This document shows positions 52,254 to 61,717 of a stretch of DNA of 64,000 nucleotides, piece by piece. The notes beneath the pieces are model-generated. The model did not search any database, was not told where the DNA came from, and saw nothing but the letters and a program-made list of their open reading frames with translations. Both the position numbers and the translations under genes were made by a program. Every line of letters starts with the position of its first letter. Within the stretch, counting starts at the first letter, position 1. The DNA is from Paenibacillus oryzisoli. Its GTDB lineage: Bacteria > Bacillota > Bacilli > Paenibacillales > NBRC-103111. Location: assembly GCF_001653565.1 (NCBI RefSeq), contig NZ_LYPB01000093.1, forward strand, positions 1 through 64,000. The letters run 5' to 3'.

Positions 52254-52757
52254 ATGAAATTACAACATAAATGGAGCAAACGCTTGGCAATTATGACAAT
52301 TGGAGCAACCGTGGCGATCTCAGGAGGAGTAATCAGTAGTCCAAAGCCTACTCAAGCTGCTACTGCAACAATAACCTCGACGACGAAAGCTGATAGTATT
52401 ATTTCTTTAGGGAAAAGATATCTAGGCACACCGTATAAATTCGGTGCGAAAGTTGGACAAACGCGCAATTTCGACTGCTCGACATTAACGAAATACATTT
52501 TCGGGAAATACGGGATAAGCCTGCCGCGGACAGCTGCTCAGCAATCGAAAGTCGGTAGTTATGTTTCGAAAAAAAATTGGAAGAAAGGCGACCTGCTATT
52601 CTTCTCCGTCCCTGGCAGACCAGGAGTTGGTCATGTAGGCGTTTACCTTGGAAATAACAAAATGTTAAACACGTATGGTGCTGGCGGTGTGAAAATCACT
52701 ACGATTAATTCCTACTGGAATTCTCACTACATGACAGCTCGACGCGTGATTAAATAG
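52254..52757 (+). CDS. Secreted NlpC/P60 cell-wall endopeptidase
   Basis: A 167-residue exported hydrolase. A signal peptide (about residues 1-35, ending near KPTQAAT) precedes one NlpC/P60 domain with catalytic Cys in RNFDCSTLTKYIF, and His in RPGVGHVGVYLGN. It cleaves peptide bridges of peptidoglycan. GAGGAGG precedes the ATG. The gene stands alone between metal-resistance genes with its own terminator. Confidence 0.93.
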   Translation: MKLQHKWSKRLAIMTIGATVAISGGVISSPKPTQAATATITSTTKADSIISLGKRYLGTPYKFGAKVGQTRNFDCSTLTKYIFGKYGISLPRTAAQQSKVGSYVSKKNWKKGDLLFFSVPGRPGVGHVGVYLGNNKMLNTYGAGGVKITTINSYWNSHYMTARRVIK

Positions 52758-52788
52758 TCAAAATAATAAATATTATCACAAACAGTTG

Positions 52789-52823
52789 ACGAACTATTGA
52801 TCTCTTTGAGATTAGTAGTTCGT
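52789..52823 (+). terminator. Terminator of the NlpC/P60 gene
   Basis: ACGAACTATTGATCTC pairs with GAGATTAGTAGTTCGT (two G:T-type mismatches, 3-nt loop), followed by TTGTTTA. It lies 32 nt after the stop. Confidence 0.8.
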
Positions 52824-52889
52824 TTGTTTACAGATATAATAACAGCCTTTTATCATGCGATAGCCCACTTTTTCATCTAAGAATTCCCC

Positions 52890-53264
52890 TTAATCATGTT
52901 TGATGTGTTGCAGCATCTGCAAGAAAATTTGCTCGATATGTTCATCATCTAATGTGTAATAGACGGTTTTTCCTACTTTACGACGTTTAACAATTCGAAA
53001 ATTGCGTAAATATCTCAACTGATGTGAAATCGCAGACTGACCCATTTCTAGGACCTGAACAATGTCGTGAACACACAGTTCTTTATTTAACAAGGTATGA
53101 ATGATCTTCAATCTTGTAGGATCTCCAAGAGCCTTGAATACCTCGGCAACCCCTGTAACCGTTTGCTCCGATATCAGTTGTTCTTTTAATAGATCGATAT
53201 TTGAAGTCCCATTACAAGTATCCTCACAAAGATCCTGCACAGGTTTTGGCATCATTTCTTCCAT
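52890..53264 (-). CDS. ArsR/SmtB-family metal sensor (CadC/CzrA-like)
   Basis: A 124-residue winged-helix repressor. The N-terminal CEDTC recalls the CadC alpha3N cysteines, KELCVHDIVQVLEMGQSAIS is the recognition region, and DDEHIEQIFLQMLQHIKH is the alpha5 metal site of SmtB/CzrA. It should sense Zn/Cd and release DNA on binding. Start 53264 (MEEMMPKP) is favoured; the longer frame to 53396 would overlap the CDF gene. A TATAAT lies at 53313-53308. The ATPase operator at 49703 is a likely target. Confidence 0.87.
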   Translation of the reverse strand: MEEMMPKPVQDLCEDTCNGTSNIDLLKEQLISEQTVTGVAEVFKALGDPTRLKIIHTLLNKELCVHDIVQVLEMGQSAISHQLRYLRNFRIVKRRKVGKTVYYTLDDEHIEQIFLQMLQHIKHD

Positions 53265-53307
53265 AATCGCGCTCGCTTTCTGATCATAAAACTTACGATT
53301 TACTCCT

Positions 53308-53313
53308 ATTATA
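53308..53313 (-). promoter_or_regulatory. -10 element of the ArsR-family gene
   Basis: Read leftward, a perfect TATAAT lies 44 nt before the ArsR start and within the 88-nt gap after the CDF gene, so the sensor has a promoter of its own. No clear -35 at 17 nt. Confidence 0.55.
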
Positions 53314-53352
53314 ACAGAAAATGAGCGGATTACTCTGTAAATCCTATCACAA

Positions 53353-54237
53353 TTAAGATCTACTTTTGACCGGCTCATAATGGACATGCACATCAATCAC
53401 TTCGGAAGATTTCTTTAATTCATTCTCTACATTCGTTGCAATCTCATGTGCTTCATGAAATTCCAGTTCTCCTTTAATCGATAAAACAACATCCACAACT
53501 GTATTACTGCCATAGTTTCTAGCACGCAGTTCTTTTACAACCTCAACCCCATCAACCATTTGAACCGTATCTTTATAAACTTGCAAGGCTTTCTCATCAT
53601 ACCCATCAGACAAGTGGTGAGAAGCTTCACGGAAGATGTCCCAGGCCGTCTTGCAAATCATCAATCCAACAATTATAGCGGTCACAGGATCCAGCCATGG
53701 CAATTGAAACTGTGAACCTATGATGCCAACCACCGTTCCTAAACCCACTAAAACATCAGAGAAATTATCCTTAGCCGCCGCCATTACGGCTTGGCTATTT
53801 ATCTTCTTGGCAAGATTCCTATTGTACCGATATACAAGAAACATAATCACTGCGCAGAATAGCCCTGTCCAAACAGAAATAAGGTCTGGTGATTGCTCAT
53901 TCGTTCTGAAGATCGACATGATAGCCGTAAATAAAACTTCTAATCCAACAGCCATCATGATAAAAGAGGCAATTAATGAGGCTATCGTCTCTGATTTCCA
54001 GTGGCCATAAGGATGATCCTCATCAGCGGGTCTTTGAGCTAACCTTAATCCTATTAGCACAGCAATTGAAGCCACGATATCTGTTGCATTATTTAGACCA
54101 TCAGCACTTAAAGCTTCCGATCCTGATAACTTCCCTACTATTAGTTTAAGAAGAGAAAGACATATATAAGCAATAATGCTGATAATTGCTCCACGCTCAC
54201 CCATTTTTAAATTTTCGTATCGCTGATGCTGCTCCAT
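53353..54237 (-). CDS. Cation diffusion facilitator (zinc/cadmium/iron-type exporter)
   Basis: A 294-residue CDF protein with six helices, metal-binding SADGLNNATDIVASIAVLIG and RPADEDHPYGHWKSET (HxxxD-like set), DNFSDVLVGLGTVVGI in helix 5 and a cytoplasmic domain with HHLSDG and YGSNTVVDVVLSIKG. It exports divalent cations using the proton gradient. GGGAG precedes the ATG. The ArsR-family sensor gene follows 88 nt downstream. Confidence 0.92.
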   Translation of the reverse strand: MEQHQRYENLKMGERGAIISIIAYICLSLLKLIVGKLSGSEALSADGLNNATDIVASIAVLIGLRLAQRPADEDHPYGHWKSETIASLIASFIMMAVGLEVLFTAIMSIFRTNEQSPDLISVWTGLFCAVIMFLVYRYNRNLAKKINSQAVMAAAKDNFSDVLVGLGTVVGIIGSQFQLPWLDPVTAIIVGLMICKTAWDIFREASHHLSDGYDEKALQVYKDTVQMVDGVEVVKELRARNYGSNTVVDVVLSIKGELEFHEAHEIATNVENELKKSSEVIDVHVHYEPVKSRS

Positions 54238-54398
54238 CGTTCCTGTACTCCCTTCAATTTCGAGTGCACATTTATCGTAACAGCCGAGGTGGAAGTGGGT
54301 CTAGAGAAACGTTTTTTCATGCGGATTACAAATTGGTACGAGCCAAACATGTTTGCGCTAGGTCAACAAGATTGCCAAATACCACAAATAAGGTTAAA

Positions 54399-54450
54399 TG
54401 CAAAAGAAGCCCCGATGAGTGATTACACTCAACGGGACTTCTTTTGCATT
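54399..54450 (-). terminator. Terminator of glmS
   Basis: ATGCAAAAGAAG and CTTCTTTTGCAT form the outer stem, CCCG / CGGG the inner, with one-base bulges and a GAGTG / CACTC tip. It begins 6 nt past the glmS stop and separates glmS from the CDF gene. Confidence 0.85.
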
Positions 54451-54456
54451 TCTCGC

Positions 54457-56286
54457 CTACTCCACCGTCACACTCTTCGCCAAATTTCTCGGCTTATCCA
54501 CGTCATTCCCACGCGCCAACGACGCGTAGTAAGACAGCAACTGCAAAGGAATTACGGACAACGCAGGCGTCAACACATCCAACGTTTTAGGAATAATGAA
54601 CGTGCTGTCAACCGACTTCTGCAGCTCCGTCTCGCCTTCCACGGCAATACCTAACACATTCGCGCCGCGCGCCTTCACTTCTTTGATGTTGCTCACGGTT
54701 TTCTCAAGCAGCTCATGCTGTGTCGCTAATGCGATTACCGGGATATCATCCTCAATCAACGCAAGCGTACCATGCTTCAACTCACCCGCTGCATACGCCT
54801 CGGAGTGAATGTAAGAGATCTCTTTCAGCTTCAATGAGCCTTCCAAAGCGACCGCATAATCTAATCCTCTCCCGATAAAGAACAGATTATCATGCTTCGC
54901 CATCTCTTCCGCAACAACTTTCAGCGCTTCTGCTTGCTCTAAGATCTCGCTAACCTGCTCAGGAAGCTCCTTCATAGCTGCAATCACTTCCGCGATTTCT
55001 TCAGGGGTTTGCGTGCCTAGCGTTTGCGCCAAGTGTAGACCCAACAGATAAAATCCGATCAATTGCGATGTGTAAGCTTTCGTCGAAGCTACCGCAATTT
55101 CAGGCCCTGCCCATGTTGTAATAATATCGTTCGCTTCACGCGCAACAGAACTTCCTACAACATTCGTAATCGCCAATACGTGTGCTCCGCATCGCTTCGC
55201 TTCACGCAGTGCTGCCAATGTATCCGCCGTTTCACCAGATTGGCTCACAACAATCACGAGCGTATCCTTTGTGATAATCGGGGAACGATAACGATATTCA
55301 GACGCAACATCCGTTTCCACGGGAATACGCGCCATTTTCTCAATCACATACTTCCCAACCATACCCGCATGGAACGCAGTTCCACATGCGACGATATGCA
55401 CACGGCTTATGTTACGAATCGCCTCAGGGGTAATCGTAAGCTCATTCAACGTCACACTCTTACCATCAGGGGAAATGCGACTTCCCATTGTATCGCGGTA
55501 TGCTTTCGGTTGGTCATAGATTTCTTTCAACATGAAATGATCAAATCCTGCTTTTTCCGCCGTAACAATGTCCCAATCGACATGGAACATTTCCCTGGAA
55601 ATAAAATTCCCCTCTAACGTCATTAATTCGACAGCATCCCGCGTCAATAGCGCCATTTCGCCATCATTTAGAATGAACACATTACGTGTGTACTCTAAGA
55701 TCGCTGGAATATCTGAACCAATGAAATTCTCGCCTTCGCCAATTCCGATAATAAGCGGGCTAGCTTGACGCACAGCAACAAGGCGGTCCGGTTCGAACTC
55801 TGTAAGGACACCAAGCGCAAACGCACCTGTCATGTGCTTCACGGCCTTCTGAACAGCTTTGAGGATGTCTCCCTCGTACAAGCTCGCGATCAAATGCGAA
55901 ATAACCTCTGTATCCGTCTCCGATACGAATACATGGCCCTTCGCAATCAATTCTTCTTTCAGCGTAATATAATTCTCAATAATCCCGTTATGCACAACGG
56001 AGAATTTCAAAGAATTATCAGTGTGAGGATGGGAGTTCACGTCAGAAGGCTTACCATGTGTCGCCCAACGTGTATGCCCGATGCCAACGCTTCCGTTCAA
56101 TGGCGTTTCACCAAGCTTCGACTCCAAGTTCGCAATACGGCCTTTAGCTTTCTTAATTTGCAAACCATCCGCTGTATACACCGCTACCCCAGCAGAATCA
56201 TAGCCTCGATACTCTAGCTTTTTGAGGCCATCCAATAAAATCTCCTGAGAATTACGCTTTCCAATATAACCAACAATACCGCACAT
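54457..56286 (-). CDS. glmS: Glucosamine-fructose-6-phosphate aminotransferase GlmS
   Basis: A 609-residue enzyme that makes glucosamine 6-phosphate from fructose 6-phosphate and glutamine, the first step to UDP-GlcNAc. The start MCGIVGYIGK supplies the N-terminal catalytic Cys after Met removal; GIGHTRWATHG and the HNGIIENY glutaminase motifs follow; the SIS isomerase half has VVSQSGETADTLAAL and ends LAKSVTVE. A five-residue upstream extension to 56301 is not needed. Expression is set by the glmS ribozyme in the leader. Confidence 0.99.
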   Translation of the reverse strand: MCGIVGYIGKRNSQEILLDGLKKLEYRGYDSAGVAVYTADGLQIKKAKGRIANLESKLGETPLNGSVGIGHTRWATHGKPSDVNSHPHTDNSLKFSVVHNGIIENYITLKEELIAKGHVFVSETDTEVISHLIASLYEGDILKAVQKAVKHMTGAFALGVLTEFEPDRLVAVRQASPLIIGIGEGENFIGSDIPAILEYTRNVFILNDGEMALLTRDAVELMTLEGNFISREMFHVDWDIVTAEKAGFDHFMLKEIYDQPKAYRDTMGSRISPDGKSVTLNELTITPEAIRNISRVHIVACGTAFHAGMVGKYVIEKMARIPVETDVASEYRYRSPIITKDTLVIVVSQSGETADTLAALREAKRCGAHVLAITNVVGSSVAREANDIITTWAGPEIAVASTKAYTSQLIGFYLLGLHLAQTLGTQTPEEIAEVIAAMKELPEQVSEILEQAEALKVVAEEMAKHDNLFFIGRGLDYAVALEGSLKLKEISYIHSEAYAAGELKHGTLALIEDDIPVIALATQHELLEKTVSNIKEVKARGANVLGIAVEGETELQKSVDSTFIIPKTLDVLTPALSVIPLQLLSYYASLARGNDVDKPRNLAKSVTVE

Positions 56287-56429
56287 AGTTACAACCTCCA
56301 AATTTGTATAAGCCTCTTTTATAAGGGCTGTTTGTCAAGGATCTGATTTTCAATCAGTCATAAATCATAATGAAATAAACCATCTATAAGGGCGTTCTTT
56401 ACGTGTAAGATTCAATACATCATTAATAG

Positions 56430-56605
56430 ATGTTGGATACTTGTCTGTCCGGTCGCCCGAACGATTTTGCTCTCCAACTTAACGGCACTCCTCGTGCCGG
56501 AAGGTCCCCGCCGAATGTTTCGAACACCTTCACCTCGTCAACTCACCACGTAGTAGCAGCCGTCTGGCTACATTTCCGTCCCGCTTGCGAGTTCTGGCGC
56601 TATTT
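56430..56605 (-). ncRNA. glmS ribozyme (glucosamine-6-phosphate riboswitch)
   Basis: Read leftward, AGCGCCAGAACT (56601-56590) with the cleavage site just ahead of it, then GTTGACGAGGTG, CGGCGGGGACCTTCCGGC and ACGAGG-GTGCCGTTAAG segments match the glmS ribozyme core of Bacillus. It self-cleaves when glucosamine 6-phosphate binds and lowers glmS expression. The 3' boundary is approximate; about 144 nt separate it from the glmS start. Nothing else is seen between glmM and glmS except a stem-loop at 56699-56732. Confidence 0.96.
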
Positions 56606-56747
56606 GTTGCGTATAACCTCTGCCCTGCCTTTCCTTCTTGAGTAACTTCATCATATGCATTTTCACCCAGTAATGCAACTTGTTTTGGCATAACTGATCC
56701 CTCATCTCGCCATCTTCTAGCATAGATGAGGGAGTAGTTGCCTATGA

Positions 56748-58088
56748 TTATACCAATTGCTCTTGAATAACCTTCGCAATATCATGTACGTATGCTTCTA
56801 CTTGCTCTTTGTCTGGTCCTTCTGCCATAACACGAATCAAGGACTCCGTACCTGAAGGACGAACTAATACGCGGCCGTTATCGCCGAGCTCATCTTCCAC
56901 CTTACGGATCGCTTCTTCAATTACAGCGTTGTCCTTCAGCTTGCTTTTATCGGCTACACGGATGTTAACAAGCAATTGTGGGAATTTACGCATAATCCCT
57001 TTCAATTCACTCAGCTTACGCCCCGATTCAACGAGGGTATTCACCAATTGTAGCGCAGTTAGAATGCCATCACCAGTGGAGATGTAATCCAAGAAAATGA
57101 CATGACCCGATTGCTCCCCGCCTAAGTTGTAGCCGCCTTTACGCATTTCTTCCATCACGTAGCGATCGCCTACAGCTGTTTGCAGAGCCTTCAAGCCCGC
57201 TTTTTCAATCCCTTTGAAAAAGCCAATATTCGCCATCACCGTCGTCACAATGGTGCCGTGGTTCAGCTTCCCTTGGCGATTCAGCGCATCGCCCAGAATG
57301 CTCAAGATGAAGTCGCCGTCGACTTCATCGCCCTTCTCATCGATCGCGATCAGACGATCCGCGTCCCCGTCAAAAGCCAGCCCGATGGCTGCGCCATGCT
57401 TAACCACCTCGGCGCGTAGCGTCTCAGGGTGGGTGGAGCCGCAATCATCGTTGATGTTGCGCCCATTCGGCTCCGCGCCGATGGTGATCACTTCCGCTCC
57501 GAGCTCGCGGAAAATCAAAGGCGCCAGCTCATAGGCTGAGCCATTCGCACAATCAAGAACAACCTTCACGCCGTCGAACGATTTCGACACCGTTTCCTTC
57601 AAGAACGCCAGATATAGGTGCTTCGCATCTGGCTGATCCGAAACCGTACCGATCTCGCCGCCTACCGGGCGAGGCAGTTCATCCACAGCTGCATCCAGCA
57701 ACTGTTCAATCTCAAGCTCCGTCTCATCCAATAGCTTGAAGCCGTCGCCCCCGAAGAACTTAATCCCGTTGTCCTCAACTGGATTGTGGGAAGCAGAGAT
57801 CATAACGCCTGCGTCTGCGCCTAGCTTTTTCGTCAAATAAGCAACCGCTGGCGTGCTCACTACACCTATGCGAATCACTTCAACACCGATTGATAATAAG
57901 CCAGCTACTAGGGATGCTTCCAGCATTGGCCCCGAAATGCGTGTATCTCTCCCGATCACGACTTTCGGATGCTTCGCCTGTCTGGTTAATACATACCCGC
58001 CGCAGCGTCCTACTTTATAAGCCAATTCTGGTGTGAGTTCGCCATTCGCGACTCCGCGCACACCATCCGTACCGAAATATTTCCCCAT
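56748..58088 (-). CDS. glmM: Phosphoglucosamine mutase GlmM
   Basis: A 446-residue alpha-D-phosphohexomutase converting glucosamine 6-phosphate to 1-phosphate. [19 protein letters not shown] opens the protein; the phosphoserine lies in [18 protein letters not shown]; the metal loop is DGDADRLIA; the sugar loop GEQSGH and the phosphate site [15 protein letters not shown] follow. It lies 30 nt after the cdaR gene, in the standard cdaA-cdaR-glmM unit. Confidence 0.99.
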   Translation of the reverse strand: MGKYFGTDGVRGVANGELTPELAYKVGRCGGYVLTRQAKHPKVVIGRDTRISGPMLEASLVAGLLSIGVEVIRIGVVSTPAVAYLTKKLGADAGVMISASHNPVEDNGIKFFGGDGFKLLDETELEIEQLLDAAVDELPRPVGGEIGTVSDQPDAKHLYLAFLKETVSKSFDGVKVVLDCANGSAYELAPLIFRELGAEVITIGAEPNGRNINDDCGSTHPETLRAEVVKHGAAIGLAFDGDADRLIAIDEKGDEVDGDFILSILGDALNRQGKLNHGTIVTTVMANIGFFKGIEKAGLKALQTAVGDRYVMEEMRKGGYNLGGEQSGHVIFLDYISTGDGILTALQLVNTLVESGRKLSELKGIMRKFPQLLVNIRVADKSKLKDNAVIEEAIRKVEDELGDNGRVLVRPSGTESLIRVMAEGPDKEQVEAYVHDIAKVIQEQLV

Positions 58089-58118
58089 TTTTGTATTCTC
58101 CTCTTTCTCTATTCCCCA

Positions 58119-59363
58119 TTATGGATTGGCTGCTTTTACATTTTTCTCGCTGATTTCAACGATCGCCTTCACATCTTGTGGAAGCCCCAGCTTCACGAAA
58201 GAAGGCATATTCAAAGTTACTTTCAATTCATGCTTACCAGGCGGTAAATTACTAACATCTAGTATCGCTTGAATATCCCCAACTTTCAATTGATCAATAA
58301 TGGCAGGAGCACCTTCTACCGTAATATTAAGGGCAGCTGCTGCTGGCTGCGTCACTTTGGTGACATAATTCTCATTCTGGCCAATAATCGTAATCGGTAC
58401 GTTCTCCATAGCTTTCGTAATCGATGGTACAACCTCGACATGCACAATCACCTTCGCAGGATCTAATTGTGTTACTTTATTCCTGAGAGGAATGTCCAGT
58501 GCGAAATCTTTCGTTTCTTTCACATCCTGCAGACTAAGCTGCGGCCCTTGATAGAATTCTAGGCGATCTACAACGTCTTGCGCTCCGTATACCGTTACTT
58601 TATCTGGAGTTTGCGTGATCATCGCAATAGCATAACCTGCTGGCGGTTCACCGCTTACTTTGAGCTGCAACGGAATGGTTTGGAACGGGCTTGTGATTGG
58701 CACCTCAACATCGACAACCGAAGGATTAATGATAAGGGTCACTTCTTTACCTTCCTTATCAAAAGCCTGCAATCTAACCTGCTTCGTCACCGCTGATTGT
58801 GCTTTATCGACAGACACCTCGCCGCGGACATTCTCAATCTGATCAAGTTTACTCGTTTGTGCCGTAATGTACACCTTGCCAGGCTTCACAATAGGTTGTC
58901 CCGCTTTGAGGCCCGCTGCCGGTGTTCCTTTGACATTAATAACAACAGGTACTTCTTTCATCTGCAGTTCTTCAATCATGACGTGAACCACTCTAGGAAC
59001 GATCTCCACGTCAACATCTGATGGAATCCCTACCGGCGAAAGTGTGACCTGATGGTCCCCTTTACCGACCTGCGTCAAATCCAGTTGAATCTGATACGAA
59101 TTGCTAGCCGTTACTTTCTTAAGGGCAGATTCCTTTCCTTTCAGAATCACCTGTACATTCGCAGGATTCATCGAAGAGATGAAGTAATGGGTTTCATCAT
59201 ATTTGGTTGTGATGGAGACGTTATTAATCGTTTCCACTCGCTCTCGCAGCGCTGTGTTTCCGGATATATTCGTTTCTTCCATATGGACGACTACCCATAA
59301 CATAATGCCGATGACAAGAGCAACAATCCGTACCACATTGGTATTACGCAGCCATTTATCCAT
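58119..59363 (-). CDS. cdaR: CdaA regulator CdaR (YbbR)
   Basis: A 414-residue protein: one N-terminal membrane helix (VVRIVALVIGIMLWVVVHM) followed by four extracytoplasmic YbbR repeats (for example QVTLSPVGIPSDVDVEIVPR and PPAGYAIAMITQTPDKVTVY). It binds the diadenylate cyclase CdaA and modulates c-di-AMP synthesis. Its ATG overlaps the cdaA stop by 8 nt. Confidence 0.97.
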   Translation of the reverse strand: MDKWLRNTNVVRIVALVIGIMLWVVVHMEETNISGNTALRERVETINNVSITTKYDETHYFISSMNPANVQVILKGKESALKKVTASNSYQIQLDLTQVGKGDHQVTLSPVGIPSDVDVEIVPRVVHVMIEELQMKEVPVVINVKGTPAAGLKAGQPIVKPGKVYITAQTSKLDQIENVRGEVSVDKAQSAVTKQVRLQAFDKEGKEVTLIINPSVVDVEVPITSPFQTIPLQLKVSGEPPAGYAIAMITQTPDKVTVYGAQDVVDRLEFYQGPQLSLQDVKETKDFALDIPLRNKVTQLDPAKVIVHVEVVPSITKAMENVPITIIGQNENYVTKVTQPAAAALNITVEGAPAIIDQLKVGDIQAILDVSNLPPGKHELKVTLNMPSFVKLGLPQDVKAIVEISEKNVKAANP

Positions 59364-60177
59364 TCGAACGCCCTCCCCACCATTTCATGAAAGGGTTCTT
59401 CTCATTTGTTTTCGCTTTGGGTTTCAACTCTTCAAATAGCTTTGATATCAACGATTCCTCTTTAATATCCCGTACGATATGACCATTCATCGTTAGCGAA
59501 ATTTGACCCGTTTCCTCCGAAACAATCACACACATCGCATCCGAAACTTCACTCATACCGATCGCTGCACGATGCCGAGTCCCCAGTTCCTTCGAAATAA
59601 AAGGATTTTCAGACAGAGGCAAATAACAACCAGCGGCCATTAACTGCCCTTGCCGAATGATCACTGCGCCATCATGAAGAGGGGTATTTGGGATGAAAAT
59701 ATTAATTAACAGCTCTCCGCTGATCTTGCTCTCTATCGCAATGCCGGACTCCACATAGTCGGTAAGTCCCGTATCCTTCTCAAAAACAATCAAGGCCCCA
59801 ATCTTACGCTTGGCCAAATAATTCGCAGCCCGAATCACTTCGCTGATTCTTTTGTTCACATCTTGATCTTCTTCTGATGAAGATCTACTTCCGAATAGCT
59901 TACCTCGACCTAGTTGCTCCAAGGCACGCCTTAGTTCTGGTTGGAAAATAATAATAACCCCAAGTACCCCGAACGTAAAGGCCTGATTCACCATCCATTG
60001 CAGTGTACTTAACTGGAACCAAATACTAATGACCCAGGTAATGACGACCACGAGGATACCCTTCATCAGTTGGATAGCCCTTGTCCCACGCACCACTAGG
60101 ATCAATTTATAAATCACATAGCTAACGATGAGTATATCGACAATATCCTTAGCCGAGATGCTCGTGAGCAAATCCAT
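59356..60177 (-). CDS. cdaA: Diadenylate cyclase CdaA
   Basis: A 273-residue membrane enzyme: three N-terminal helices, then the DAC domain with NTPLHDGAVIIRQGQ and LGTRHRAAIGMSE (DGA and RHR motifs) that joins two ATP into c-di-AMP, a second messenger for osmolyte and wall control. ATG 60177 lies about 6 nt after GGGGGAG. It heads the cdaA-cdaR-glmM unit. Confidence 0.98.
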   Translation of the reverse strand: MDLLTSISAKDIVDILIVSYVIYKLILVVRGTRAIQLMKGILVVVITWVISIWFQLSTLQWMVNQAFTFGVLGVIIIFQPELRRALEQLGRGKLFGSRSSSEEDQDVNKRISEVIRAANYLAKRKIGALIVFEKDTGLTDYVESGIAIESKISGELLINIFIPNTPLHDGAVIIRQGQLMAAGCYLPLSENPFISKELGTRHRAAIGMSEVSDAMCVIVSEETGQISLTMNGHIVRDIKEESLISKLFEELKPKAKTNEKNPFMKWWGGRSNG

Positions 60178-60311
60178 TGTATTCTCCCCCAGGCGACTAA
60201 ACAAAGTTCTCTCTATATAGGAATCATAACATAAAGCTAAGTATACTTCTATTTATCTAGACTCATCGCGCGAGAATTGGTTCATTTTTCCTATGTATGA
60301 AAAGAAGAAAG

Positions 60312-60337
60312 CCCCCTATAGTCTCAGCTATAGGGGG
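60312..60337 (-). terminator. Terminator of the sigW-rsiW operon
   Basis: A perfect 10-bp stem CCCCCTATAG / CTATAGGGGG with a 6-nt loop; leftward the sequence is pyrimidine-rich (CTTTCTTCTTTTC). It lies 8 nt after the rsiW stop. Confidence 0.85.
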
Positions 60338-60345
60338 ACAATTCG

Positions 60346-60951
60346 TTATGGTGTTATTTTACCTACGAATTCACCTAATTTGTACCAAACCCAGCTCAGT
60401 GCTTCATCGACTTGTTTGACTTCTCCAGCAATGTGCGCCGTTGAGGCTAGGTTAACTGAACCATCGATCACGACGACATTCCCCGTTACGTCGCCTTCAA
60501 CCTTCAGTTCCCCGCGTTTGACCACAAGATCACCATTAACGGTATGCCCTTGCGGCACAATCACGGTATCACCTTGAATAACGACATCCTGAAGGTTACT
60601 TCCCTGTACCATAAGATTCTGATCGTCATCCCACATGGATATGAAACTTCCGAACATGACCGTGCCGAATACCACAGCAACCGATACTGCAGGGTGTCTG
60701 CGGATCCAATCCGTCCATGTATTCTTCTTTTTCATCGGTGGTAAGCCGCTCATAATCTGTGCAGTTAACGTATCAGGTACTGAAATGGAGGGCAGCATTC
60801 TAACCAAAGCATCCGTTTTCTCCAGCTGTTTGAAAGTGTTATGACACGCCTGACAGGCTATCAGATGTTCTTTCAAAGGTAGAGCTTCCGACTTTGGTAA
60901 ATCACCGTCGAGATATTCATGTATGAGCGGGAGGGCTTCTTTACAATTCAC
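60346..60951 (-). CDS. rsiW: Anti-sigma factor RsiW with beta-helix-like tail
   Basis: A 201-residue membrane protein. The N-terminal zinc anti-sigma domain (HEYLDGDLPKSE; HLIACQACHNTF) holds SigW inactive; one helix (PAVSVAVVFGTVMFGSFIS) spans the membrane. The outside part, about residues 115-185, shows repeats of bactofilin/polymer-forming type (TVNGDLVVKRGELKVEGDV; GNVVVIDGSVNLASTAHIAG). The GTG start has GGGGTGG 6 nt upstream. Follows sigW by 71 nt. Confidence 0.9.
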   Translation of the reverse strand: MNCKEALPLIHEYLDGDLPKSEALPLKEHLIACQACHNTFKQLEKTDALVRMLPSISVPDTLTAQIMSGLPPMKKKNTWTDWIRRHPAVSVAVVFGTVMFGSFISMWDDDQNLMVQGSNLQDVVIQGDTVIVPQGHTVNGDLVVKRGELKVEGDVTGNVVVIDGSVNLASTAHIAGEVKQVDEALSWVWYKLGEFVGKITP

Positions 60952-61022
60952 GTTTAGCCACCCCTTTCTTGATATAGTAGAGCAAGTTGTGATATACCAT
61001 ACGTTTCGATTTCAAATATGTT

Positions 61023-61658
61023 TCAGATTCGAACAGGATTTGTGCTAACAACTTGTTCCTCCTGCTCCAATCTTTTTCGTAAGTACTCCCGCCCCCTGTG
61101 GACACGTGTTTTGATCGTGGTAACGGGCATTTCGAGCACATCACTAATTTCTTGTAGTGACATATCGTGTAGATACCTAAGAATAACAACCGATTTATAT
61201 TTCTCGGGCAGCGTCTCAATTGCTCGGTGAATTTGTGCCTGCGTTTCTGAAACAATCAGCTGTTTCTCTGGCGTATCTTCATCACTAGGAAGCATCGCAT
61301 AATAATCATTGCCCTCGCCGTCTGTCATTTCTGCATCCAGTGAGTACGTCATTTTCCTGCGTCGCAGTTTATCAATACATAAGTTTGTTCCAATCCGAAA
61401 AATCCACGTCGAAAACTTCTGATTCTCATCATAACGATGTAAATTCGTATACACGCGCAAGAACGTCTCTTGCACGGCATCTTCGGCTTCTTGCTTGTTA
61501 TTCAGCATGCGGTAAGCCAAATGAAAGATCTTGTCTTTATAGAGCTCCACGAGCTCTGCAAAAGCATTGCGATCCCCATTACTGGCCAGCTTAGCCAGTC
61601 GTGCTTCAACAAAGTTCAATTTGGTTTTCCTCCGGCTTCTCGACAATTCAACAACCAT
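61023..61658 (-). CDS. sigW: ECF sigma factor SigW
   Basis: A 211-residue sigma-70 family factor of the SigW group: region 2 with NKQEAEDAVQETFLRVYTNL and the -10 recognising helix FSTWIFRIGTNLCIDKLRRR, region 4 with YLHDMSLQEISDVLEMPVTT and the recognition helix KTRVHRGREYLRKRL. It directs genes against cell-envelope stress. GAGGGAA precedes the ATG. rsiW follows; an ECF-type promoter precedes it, so it is likely self-activated. Confidence 0.96.
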   Translation of the reverse strand: MVVELSRSRRKTKLNFVEARLAKLASNGDRNAFAELVELYKDKIFHLAYRMLNNKQEAEDAVQETFLRVYTNLHRYDENQKFSTWIFRIGTNLCIDKLRRRKMTYSLDAEMTDGEGNDYYAMLPSDEDTPEKQLIVSETQAQIHRAIETLPEKYKSVVILRYLHDMSLQEISDVLEMPVTTIKTRVHRGREYLRKRLEQEEQVVSTNPVRI

Positions 61659-61690
61659 TTATAAATAATCAAATTCCCTCTTCTACTATA

Positions 61691-61717
61691 TACGTCACAA
61701 ATCACGATTTGTATTCA
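61691..61717 (-). promoter_or_regulatory. ECF (SigW-type) promoter of sigW
   Basis: Read leftward: TGAATAC (61717-61711), 16-nt spacer, CGTATA starting at 61694. SigW promoters are TGAAAC-N16-CGTA; one or two changes are present in the -35. It overlaps the 3' end of the neighbouring EamA gene. Confidence 0.65.

Noticed and set aside
55063-55617. 184-codon open frame opposite glmS
   Set aside because: Arg/Asn-rich composition typical of reverse-strand shadows of a conserved gene.
56699-56732. Stem-loop CCCTCATCT / AGATGAGGG after glmM
   Set aside because: No T run follows on the minus strand; may terminate weakly but is not claimed.
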